Shown: piece after piece, positions 46,741 to 56,347 of the stretch | Layout: every line of letters starts with the position of its first letter | Numbering within the stretch: position 1 is the stretch's first letter | NCBI GenBank assembly: GCA_964036295.1 | Contig: OZ038462.1 | Coordinates: 36,989,680-37,053,679 of the forward strand | Length of the DNA stretch: 64,000 bases | Direction: 5' to 3' | From: Plumapathes pennacea | Lineage: Eukaryota > Cnidaria > Anthozoa > Antipatharia > Myriopathidae | Translations under genes and position numbers: made by a program | The notes under the pieces: model-generated | Seen by the model: only the letters and a program-made list of their open reading frames with translations | Databases searched by the model: none | What the model was told of the DNA's origin: nothing

Positions 46741-48580
46741 TCCCCGAACAAAGTGAGGGAAATACTCACGACACTAATGCAGTAATATTATACCGCCTAC
46801 TTGTGTTATACCGCCTACTTGGAGACTCCAAGCCTGTCGCCATCTCGAAATTTAACGTTGTCTGTCAGTCTGGCGTACGACTTTAGGCGCGGTTACCCCG
46901 CTAACCAATAACAAAGGCCGGATCGATCACGTGTGCCCTATTGTTTTACTCGGAATAATTGAGAAATTAGATTTGAACGAAGCATTTAGATTTGAACGAA
47001 GCAACAATGTATCGTAGCTGCGTTCACGAAAATGGAAAACTTAACTGAAAAACTTGAAATACAACAGTCTCGCAAAGCTCGTCTTCAAATGAGAAGGGGA
47101 ACAGGCACGAGCAAGGCGAAATCGTGAAACGAGTGAACAACGCCAAAATATTCGAGAAAAGGCAACAATCCTGTTATGATCGACAGCATCATAAAAAGAA
47201 TCGTGCCGAAGAAACGACTCCGCAAAGAAAGCAGCGCATGAATGCCGATCGAAAGCGACATGAACAGAAGCGGGTAACGCAGACAACTCCACAAAGAGAA
47301 TCCAATCGCCAGCGAGTAGCTTCTCGACGTGGCAATGAATCGGAGTACCCGCAGGCTTCAAGCTCAAAATAAAGCAAACACTCGACGCCGACAACAGCGT
47401 GCTGCAGTTTTAATATCGAAGAACGTCGCAGCCAAAAACAACGATATTTGCATAACCGTGGGTGGGCAAATCCAGAAATTCCTCCATTCCACGAACAAGA
47501 ATGGGTGCGGGAAGAACTCACTGCCTTTCACAGCTTTGAGGAAAATCTCCGACACTTACGCTGCAAGGTATGCAGAGAAACATGGCCGATCACCAACCAA
47601 AGACTTGCGACTAAATACAGGAATCGCTCCTGGTTCTGATTGGCCCAACGAACAATGACTTACCGAAGCCCAACCGATCACGTTTCCGAGTGATACACTT
47701 TCCGATTTCTTACACCAGCGACGTACATGAACGTTCTCCTTTTGTACTAAAAGGTCACAAAGGTATAACTGTACAACTTTGGAGCAGACGGGTGTAATTT
47801 AATGCGGATTTTGCGACTGTCCCGAGAGTTCAGTGGTCAGCACCGTCCGGCTGTGACCTCAGCGACTATTGAACCCGTGTCTCTTTTATAACACTGACTG
47901 AAGAAAATGAAGCGTTTAGCGCAATCAGAAATGGATTCACGACACTTCTCTGTACGAAGATTGAACAATGCTGTCGGAGCGATTCCTGTTGTTTAATGTA
48001 ATTAAACACAGGAATCGCTCTGAAGTATGAAATACATCTGCGAGCACCGGCTACTGAGCGATCTTGCGAAATGCGATTACACAACAAAGCAACAATCCAA
48101 TTCTGTCATGTACACATCCACACGGCACTGCTCTTCAGACTGAATGAAGTCGTGCGTTCATTGTCGGAGCGATTCCTGTATTGTATCCAGTTACACTTTG
48201 CATGCAGGAATCGCTCCTGACGAAATGCCGTGCAGACTCTGAACTAAAATGTGTAAGTCGACACAGACGGAGCGATTCCTGCGATTTTAATTACACTACA
48301 GGAATCTCTCGTAATGCGTTGGGCCTGATTCAAACAGCACGACAAAGTTACAGCTGGGGGGGGGGGGGGGTTCAGAGTCTGCAGGGCATTTCGTCAGGAG
48401 CAATTCCCGCATGCAAAGTGTAATTGGATACAATCATGTGTGTTTACCGGAAACACGGCGGCCAGCGTGGGTACAAAGGTCATGTCCTCAACTTGCCACA
48501 GGATGTTCAAGGATTTCTCAGCACTCTTCCAGCCAATGTGAGTGATCTGCCCGTTCTTATCATCAGGAAGCAAGAGGCAG
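46741..48580 (+). pseudogene. Decayed Helitron-like ORF (copy D)
   Basis: Begins TCCCCGAACAAAGTGAGGG like copies A and C. It carries the arginine-rich N-terminal repeats (47124-47372), then a Cys-pair segment in a nearby frame (47448-47617: FHEQEWVREELTAF, LRCKVCRETWP). After about 815 bp of unrelated sequence comes 48436-48580: CVYRKHGGQRGYKGHVLN, LPQDVQGFLSTLP, SDLPVLIIRK, ending at GTAAG. These are hallmarks of the N-terminal region of cnidarian Helitron-encoded proteins (the block often annotated as DUF6570 or helitron-like). Frames shift several times and no helicase domain follows, so it is dead. It is the longest coding relic among the Helitron copies in the window. Confidence 0.7.
47618..48435. 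repeat. Cluster of GGAGCGATTCCTG hairpins inserted in the Helitron ORF
   Basis: CAGGAATCGCTCC or its complement occurs at 47619, 47976, 48008, 48163, 48204, 48269, 48298 (variant) and 48398 (variant), mostly as close inverted pairs that could form three hairpins. In addition 48178-48244 and 48370-48434 are about 66-bp inverted copies with a few mismatches, enclosing a G-run (48355-48370). The block splits Helitron coding sequence, so it looks like an inserted, internally amplified element. Confidence 0.65.
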
Positions 48581-48677
48581 GTAAGAATTGAAAACTATTC
48601 TGTATGGCTTTTATAGTTGCATTTATATTTTTGACCTCGCTGTGTATTGATGGCCAAATTTGCACAATTACGCATTA

Positions 48678-49328
48678 ATTGCAATTCGGCCATTCTTTGT
48701 CATTGTTTCTTTTCAATGAAGAACAGTTAAACAAAGAATGCACGGTGAAATTTTTTTTAAATTGAATTCCTGCTTAATCAGACCACTGATTGTGTTTTGT
48801 TATTATTTGCTGCATTTTTATACACAAGGATCGAAGAGAACACAACACTGTATACACGTGTTTGTACTTTGATTTACCATTGCAAAACCTGTAGTTTGTT
48901 TTTTTAGAATATTTGCCAATTTTTACTACAGTATATCAGTGCCTAATTAATTTACAGTGTTTTATGATCTATGCAGTGAAGTTTCTTTAGCTGTCGATAT
49001 GATGATGTGCATTTGCTTTCATGCCATATACACTTGATATATTCAAAAGCATTTACAGCAGTTTTAGGAAAGAATTGCAATACGGCCATTCTTTGTCATT
49101 GTTTCTTTTCAATGAAGAACAGTTGAACAAAAAATGCATGGTGAAATTTTGTTTAATTTGAATTCCTGCTTAATCAGACCACTGATTGTGTTTTGTTATT
49201 ATTTGCTACATTTTCATACACAAGGATCGAAAAGAACACAATACTGTATACATGTGTTTGTACTTTGATTTACCATTGCAAAAGCTGTAGTTTGTGTTTT
49301 TTAGAATATTTGCCAATTTTTACTACAG
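48678..49328 (+). repeat. Two tandem copies of a 255-bp segment
   Basis: 48678-48931 and 49074-49328 are direct copies (offset about 396) with few changes, both ending TTTGCCAATTTTTACTACAG. The second copy runs straight into the beta-mannosidase exon fragment at 49329. Confidence 0.8.
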
Positions 49329-49415
49329 CCTTCAGGTCGGGGTCCTTTAAACCCACTGAATTCGAGAAACTGGACAGGTAATACGCGTTACTAGGACCCA
49401 GGATCTCTCTGCTGC
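49329..49415 (-). pseudogene. Orphan fragment of a beta-mannosidase exon
   Basis: These 87 bases align without gaps to 56766-56852, the 3' part and splice donor of the second to last internal exon of the beta-mannosidase gene, with about 11 mismatches (87 percent). On the minus strand it reads EILGPS-YYLSSFS-VGLKDPDLK; the functional copy reads [22 protein letters not shown]. The donor GT is GC here. No other beta-mannosidase exons were found nearby. It is a gene fragment, not a working exon. Confidence 0.82.
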
Positions 49416-49824
49416 CTAAATTATTCAAGTGACGACAATGAAATTATTGACACTGTCCCAAATTAGTGCAAAGAGGGCTAGAACGCATTGACACGTCAAT
49501 AATTAAAGTTTACTACTACATTACTTGTCGCTCAAAGAATTACTTTGCCAGTAACTGGAGCTATAAAATGAGAACCAGTCAATGAAGGGGAAAATCCCAA
49601 TTTAAATTAAACCTTGAGCAGGTCAATTAGTTATTTTCTTGTCAATAAAAGATGGGCCTTCAGTTACAGATAATTTACAACTGACTATGAGTACAGATGA
49701 CTTTAACAGAAAAGGAACCAATATTTGATCGGCCGTTGCTGCTTTTACTCAAAGCAATACGCTCTCTATCTATTGGCCAGTTGCCGTTCAGCATAAAACC
49801 GACAACGCGTCTACAGACATCAGC

Positions 49825-50275
49825 GGCCGGTTTCTCAAAGCACGATTAGGCTAATCCTGGATTAGGTCTAAACTTTCTTGTCATTTATAAGCCTCAAAAT
49901 GGTATACAAATCACCGTTATCTCTGGGACAGGGTATATTTTTCGCTCAGTCTGGCTCTCGAACAGGGTCGATATTTCTTCCTGCCCGAATCCTTGATGAT
50001 TCATAGTCGAGTCTGCCGCTGCAAAACAGCTCTGGGCCCGGTTTTTTCGAAAGCCGATTAAGCTAATCCAGGATTAATGAAATTCTTTCTCTCGGCCCCT
50101 CTGCCAATAAACTGCAGACTTTTGCTCGAAGATGGATTAAAAAGCTTGTTCCAGCTTTAAAACGCATAAAGAAAGTTGCTGTTGACGAAACCTTCACATT
50201 TTCAGGCATATAAATGACATGAAAGTTTAGACCTAATCCAGGATTAGCCTAATTGTGCTTTGAAAAACCGGGCCC
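49825..50275. mobile_element. MITE pair: left-end fragment and a full inverse copy
   Basis: 49825-49895 matches the left end of the 40943 element; 50033-50275 is a full copy in inverse orientation (GGGCCCGGTTTTTTCGAAAG to CTTTGAAAAACCGGGCCC). Confidence 0.7.
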
Positions 50276-50809
50276 TGAACTGTTGCTTTTAATCACGCAA
50301 CGCCACATGTTTATTCGAGCACGTCTCCAGTTCTGATTTGTGGAGTTGCCTCTGGAACAGGGTATCTATTTTCACAATTTTGTCTGAAACAGGGTAGGAA
50401 AATGGCCTTTTTTTACTCCGGAACAGGGTCAGGGTCACAGGGACTCAGCGGCACACCCCCATACTTAATTTAAGGGAGTGCCCAACCCGGGGTAATATGC
50501 TGCGTGACAGTCGTCAAAATGCTTGCCCAAGTCATCCAGTGTGCTTTGCGCGCTTGTGTTTCTGTTGTTATCTGAATAATTGGGGTGGTCTCCGGTAACC
50601 ACAAGGTACACTGAATTTAGTGATATGGCGTCGATCGATGTCCGATGTGGAAGGTCAGCATTAGGCACATCGGTCAAAACCACCTAGACCGAGAGGACCT
50701 GGAATCTAATTTTACGAAATCTTCACGGTTTGTTTTCGGACTCCGAACGCTTTCACGACGGGAATAAAATGCGAGTCTGTATGTCGGCCACGCAGCTATA
50801 TGCGATCAT

Positions 50810-51093
50810 GCCGTTGGCGATTATAAAGAAATGTATGTGGTTAATTGGTCGTTCGCCGAGCGGCGGTCGCGGGAACTATTAAACCTAAAAAGTGGCTAAA
50901 TATGTTTAGTTTGCAAGTCTATACCTTATCTCGCTCCAACATCATCTTTTTTTTTTTTTTTTTTTCAGCTTCCGTTCCGAGCAAGGTGATAACGTGCAAG
51001 TAAACATATTTAGCCACATTTTAAGTTTAAAGGTTCCCGAAGACCGCCGCTCGGCGAACGATCAAAATCCACATACATTTCTTTGATCGCCAA
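50810..51093. repeat. Foldback repeat with poly-T loop
   Basis: GTTGGCGAT-AAAGAAATGTATGTGG and CGTTCGCCGAGCGGCGGTC at the left recur inverted at the right (CCGCCGCTCGGCGAACG, CCACATACATTTCTTTGATC). Arms are about 125 bp, around a T run at 50948-50966. Confidence 0.75.
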
Positions 51094-53200
51094 CGGTCAT
51101 GTTCTTTTGTAGTAACATGTGTCACGTACCACTGCGTGACAGACAGAGCCTTGGTCTGAAGAGAGCTTTGACTTTTAGATTTAAAGTATCGGATAATGCC
51201 TGGCTTTGCAACTTATCAAGGAGTTCGAAACATAACAACTTCAAAGTTCTGTTTTTAGTCACAAACACACTAACCTGTCATAAATTGCCCGGTAAATTGA
51301 CAGCTTGATTGTAAGCGGTGTCGCCATGAATGTGAACGTCGCGAGCCGCTCGAACAGCCCGCCAATATGCGTGCAGTTACACCATGCATGAGTTTAAACC
51401 TTACGAATTTCATGTCGAGTGCGACAGAAGCGCGGAGCAGTTCATTGGTCCGTGACGCACTGCGGATTATTTCCGGGGTTCTGGAACTACATATAGGGAG
51501 TGAAACTTCTATCACAGCTGAAAGGATTTACCCCTCATATTTTACCTGGCCCTCTCTAACAGAAGAAATAGAAGTACGTTCACTCCCGAGATCAAGATGC
51601 AGATTCTTGCAACCTCTTTAAGAAGATGATTTATATGATGCAATAAGAATTAATAGTTTAACTAGACTGGCAGTGCCAGTGTACTCATGCCGGAGTATGA
51701 TGTTCCATACGGAATAATATTTTCAATGAGTGATTTGCTTTTGTCTTGAGTGATCGTTTTTGCCGGAAGCATTTTGAACTTGCTTTCCGATGCACGTGAC
51801 AATACTGGTGTGATGCTTGCTGTATATAACCTGGCCACCTTGTTTAGTGAATTTTCAAGCTGACATGTTTTGTGGAGGAACTGTGTTGTCATTTTGTAAT
51901 GGGATTGACTGGGGAAATAGCCTTATCTCATGTTGGAATGCTTTTAGAACATGATGCCCGGTATCACTTTCGGCTATCTGTAGTGCCCACATCCCATAAA
52001 ACTGGTGACTCACACCAGCTATCAACCGACTGCCAGTGGTGAAGTTGCTGCGTCATCTCCACTGGAGTTTTTCGTCTTGACACTGCCGGGTTGTAACGAA
52101 AACGAAGACCTATGACCCGGAAAACGAAGACCCTAACAGCAACAACAAATAGCTTTTCTCAGTGCCACTCTCTTTAATATTGCTTGTTTATGCCTATCTC
52201 TGCAGCAGATGTTGGAATAAACAAATATTCTCGATGTAATAGCCTGCCGGTCTTCCCTGCTTTTGTTAAAGCGGCGTGAGTGAAAGCTAAGTAGCTGATG
52301 ATTCGGGATTCCCCATTCGATGATAATACCCTCGTGACATTTCATTGACAGATCTTGTATCTCTCGCGTGGTATTTGCCTCAAACCTATTAGTAATTTAG
52401 TATTCTCAGACAATAAACAAAGAACCTTTACTTCACGCAAAAAAGAAGTTAAACGCCGACTGTTCGTATAGTACGCCGCGCGTTACACAAAGCCCCCGAG
52501 TTTCCGACAAAGGAAGACGCTCTGCCCGCAGGGTAAATTCGAGTTCAAGTTTTATTAAGTTTCGCCACGTCTTCTGCTTATTCGATGTTCTTTCACACAA
52601 ATATTGCTCAGAACACAAATACATTGGTTGTAGCGGTATCTATAATCGAGCATTTGCACTCGGGAACGTTAAAACGACGCGAATCACGTACGGCCGAGTG
52701 AAACTTGTTTATACATTCTCAGACGCTTCATTTACGACAGAAAGAATATTGCAAAGCAAGATAATTCCAACATAATCCTTCGAGCGACTGGGACTGCCAG
52801 ATTCAGTTCATGACGGCGCATCAATATTTTTGCTTCTGAAGCGGACCAGACTAGTAAAGTTGAAGGCGCATATTAGCTATCCGTTTAAATAAAAATCGCT
52901 ACCACAAGGAAAACCATACAGACATTGACACTTGTCTTTCTCTCTCTTAAAATTTGCTAGTCAATAACAAGTAGGTCATCACAATCACGTGATTGCCAAC
53001 AACCAATTACCGTGTGCAGATTCTCGACGGAGAAAAAATATATATATATTAACGACCTGCACTGCTAGACCCATCGCCCCCCAGGGGGCATGAGTAATCA
53101 GCTTTCATCTAAACACTCAATTGCCAAGTTTGGTCTGTCTTCATCATACCTGCCGCTGACGTAAAACAAAAAGCAGTGTAGCGGCAGATTACTTGTTTCA
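51094..53200. other. Intergenic, no gene recognised
   Basis: Several short ORFs (51270-51515 minus, 51367-51621 plus) have no domain. From 53152 the sequence is the duplicated upstream region of genes 4 and 6. Confidence 0.45.
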
Positions 53201-53419
53201 GATTTAAAGGAAGAAGTTTGACTCCAAGTGACCTCGCTTTAGATATTTCACAGTTTTTGATTGGTCAAACTGTCGTCAATAGCTTCCCGGAGTGCCTTTC
53301 AACTTCTGTTTGCAACAAACAAATAGGCCAGGCTGAAAGCGCACACCGCAGTTCTAGTACAGTGGCGCAGGCAGTGACAAGTACGTTTCTTTTTTCCTGC
53401 TCTTTAAAAAAATTTCGAT
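53201..53419 (+). promoter_or_regulatory. Proximal promoter of gene 6
   Basis: Same block as genes 4 and 5: TTTAAAGGAAGAAGTTTGACTC, GTGACCTCGCTTTAGAT, inverted CCAAT GATTGG at 53259-53264, GCAACAAACAAATAGGCCAG, CAGTGGCG, and AATTTCGAT before ATG. Closest to gene 4. Confidence 0.6.
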
Positions 53420-55474
53420 ATGGACTACAAGGCGTCATTTGCCATTCTTGTACTGCTGTGTAGTCTATCAACTGTATCAAGTCAGAACAAATCAAAATCT
53501 CCGCTGGAACTCAGTAGCAACCGTAGAGGGTACGAGGTAAACACAAACTGTTAACTACTAGGCTACATGGTCACCAGATATTTTAAGTGTCTTTTCCATT
53601 TACTCTTTAATCTGTTAGTTTTCTGTTTTACTTTACTTTTCTTATTTTACTACTGTCTTGTACATTTTCTGGTTTGTCAACTGACGGTAATTTATGCTCC
53701 GATCTTACCATAAAATTTTTGAAATTATGTTGCTCTTATTTGTTAAACAAAAGAAGGACAGTGCACTAATTTCTATTCAGAGACCTCAGTTTACGATTAG
53801 TATAGGTAATCGCATGATTTCTCGTGCAATTTGGAATAAATTAGCACGAGTAAATTTTTCAAAGACCACAAAAATACACGAGCGCCGCGCGAGTGTAATT
53901 TGTGGTCTTTGAAAAATTTACGAGTGCTTATTTATTCCAAAATTGCACGAGAAATCATGTGATTACTTGTTAATAACATGCATACAATAATTTCCGTCGC
54001 GTAATTTTTTTCAATTTCGTTACAATTCACAAGTGTCTCTCAAGAACTTTGTTTTCTCGCAAACAGAATCGGAATCGTCCTGAGGAATTAAAACACGCCC
54101 TTTTGTTTTGTTTTGCTTCGCAAGTACGCGCGCCAGCTGTCGGCAAATTTTAATTTCAAATTTCTGCACTGTTAATTACACATTTTAGTACTGTTTGGGA
54201 TAAATTGACGTGCGCTCAGCCAATCAGAATGCAGAAATTATTTTACTTAGGGTATCTTGCTCAACAAGAGCAGCCTTTGTTTTGCCGAAATGTTGACTCA
54301 ATCTTTTCTTGGAAGTCAAGTGCTACACGCAAAGGAAGGAGAAAAAGAATGGTGTGTGTTATACTTTTGCGTTGAAAAAAGTGTCGATTGCGTGACGCCG
54401 TACGTATTTCCCACGGTCGGCACGTCAAATTAATTCATACAGTCTGCCAAGGACAATCTCAAAATTTAATACTTTAATTTTAAAGTTACACCAGTAAACC
54501 AGTTACAGTTCTCACAAAATCTCTAAGACTTCCGCTGAGGCTTTTGCAACTCGTCTGCTTTCACAGAGATCCTGCTCTTGTGTCAACGGAATGCCTGGTA
54601 TGCCAGGGATGCCTGGTATGTCAGGAATACAAGGACCTCGTGGCGCCAGTGGAGAACAAGGGAACCGGGGAGAGCAAGGCAACCCTGGAGCCAAAGGAGA
54701 TGTAGGACAGAAAGGTGACAAGGGCGACACTCCAAAGTTGGATCCACCATTTAACTGGAAGCAATGCGTTTGGAAAAAGAATGACGAAACCGACGTCGGA
54801 AAAGTTGGAGTGAGTAAAATGGTTGCCATGCACTTCAGCGGCCAAGTGTTACTAGTTTAGTGTCTCATTCTATTAGACAGTTAAGATTAAACCTTGAGCC
54901 TACATATTAATTGTATGATTTAAAGGATTCTCTGCATGTAGAATATAAATGATCAACAAGTGAACAATACCAAAACGTAAAAGATCCCAGAAAAACTCTA
55001 AAAATGTTTTTATAACAGTTATACACTTCAACCACATACTAGTTCACATACTAAATCTTAACCAGAGGCATAGTAATCAGTCTTATACGATTTTGGCCGT
55101 GAGACTAATATTTTATCTCTCAGCAATGCTTGTTTCACAAGTCTCGTGACGACACAGCACTGAGGGTGGCGTTTCAGGGAAATCTGCGCTCCATGGGTAA
55201 CCACCATTGTAGCCGCTGGTACTTCAAGTTCGACGGCAATGAGTGTAGCGGACCTGCAACAATCGAAGCTTTGATCCATCAGATATATCCATCCGGGACT
55301 CCTAATGTTCATCACAACAATTATCTGGAAGGTTACTGTGAGAACCTGAAGCGTGGAGTAATTACCGTGGAACTCTGGGTAGGACCATGTGTAAACAAGG
55401 TCCGGGGGGACGCCTACACCGGCTGGAACTCAATGTCCCGGATCATGGTGGAAGAGGTGCCCAGGTCCCAATGA
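53420..55474 (+). CDS. CTHRC1-like secreted collagen, gene 6 (short stalk, apart from the array)
   Basis: Exons 53420-53536, 54567-54809 and 55124-55474, phase 0, predicted 236 aa. Exon 1 encodes the signal peptide (MDYKASFAILVLLCSLSTVS) and ends RGYE, where all siblings end in CE: the Cys at the exon border is replaced by Tyr. Exon 2 encodes RSCSCVN, 16 Gly-X-Y triplets (GMPGMPGMPGMSG start), then FNWKQCVWKK. Exon 3 encodes QCLFHKSRDDTALRVAFQGN, RWYFKFDGNECSGP, EGYCENLKRG, TGWNSMSRIMVEEVPRSQ. It is sister to gene 4 in exon 2 start, exon 3 start and promoter, though about 37 kb away with two unrelated genes in between. The first intron holds a palindrome and a Helitron fragment. Expected secreted trimer; the lost Cys may alter inter-chain disulfides. 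Confidence 0.9.
53804..53968. repeat. 165-bp palindrome in intron 1 of gene 6
   Basis: Arms of about 77 bp (AGGTAATCGCATGATTTCTC pairs with GAGAAATCATGTGATTACTT) around GAGCGCCGCGC. Likely a small foldback MITE. Confidence 0.8.
54245..54480 (-). mobile_element. Helitron-like 3' fragment (copy F), inverted, in intron 1 of gene 6
   Basis: Matches 12930-13150 of copy B in the same orientation (CCGAAATGTTGACTCAATCTTT, GCAAAGGAAGGAGAAAAAG, ACGGTCGGCACGTCAAATTA). The terminal CTAG is missing. Confidence 0.7.
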
Positions 55475-55875
55475 GATCGCCACTGGTCATCTTAGAATCG
55501 TACAAGTTTTAAAAGACCTTTATAAGCTTTTCACTCTGTAGGTCTTTATTTGCGATTTTCGTGAACTCGTATTCCACATGTTTGATTTATCACAAAACAA
55601 ATATTTAGATCAGGCTGACCGGTAAACGAATCAACAAATGAACTTGGGAGTAGGAGACCTCGTTTCAGCAAAAAGCTTGCGCTTGGTTAGATAACTCCCG
55701 TTATAAGTAAGCATATTACGAATAGTTAGTGTTTCGAAGTAATGTGAAACACTCTGATTGTAAAAAGGATTTGACACCATTAAAATTATAATTGTCATTA
55801 ATTTTGTTGCTTGATGAATGGCGCGAGACCTTCCAACTGATATCCAGGGATTCTTCTACGACTAATAAATTGTAG

Positions 55876-55990
55876 TCCCCGAGCGAAGCGAGGAAAATAA
55901 TCACGACGCTAATGCAGTAGTATCGCGTTATTCGGAGACTCCAAGCGGGTCGCTATCTCGAAATTTAATGTTCGTCTGTCAGTCTTTTAC
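55876..55990 (+). mobile_element. Helitron-like 5' end fragment (copy E)
   Basis: Starts TCCCCGAGCGAAGCGAGG and runs through CACGACGCTAATGCAGTAG and GAGACTCCAAGCGGGTCGC, then stops matching after GTCTGTCAGTC. About 115 bp remain. Confidence 0.65.
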
Positions 55991-56347
55991 ATGGTGGTAT
56001 AGGGATATTTCCATCAATTGGAACTGAATTTTCTTTAAAGATTTTAAAGCCACAATGCACACAACCATGCTTAACGCTTTCGCACAGATTCCTTGGTACT
56101 CATGTTTTACAAGTCCTATCAGAATGACTCTGCTGCATGCAGACGCTTAGTTCTCTTTCCTGTTCGCCAAACCAGTCGACCAAGGAACGCAAATTGTTTT
56201 TCCTGCGTTCGCCGCACCAAACTGACTCCTTACAAAAACGAGTTGTACAACTGACATTTGTCGTCAGTTGAGTGTACTCATAAACTCGCGACTGAAATGA
56301 TCCTTATTTGTCAGATACTTTGCAACGCATCTCGCGTTTTAATCCGT

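Noticed and set aside
47618-48435. CRISPR-like array from the repeated 13-base word
   Set aside because: Repeats alternate in orientation, spacing is irregular, and the context is an animal genome within a transposon relic.
50465-50683. 72-residue minus ORF with normal-looking composition
   Set aside because: No recognisable domain, splice context or paralog in the window; not enough support for a gene.
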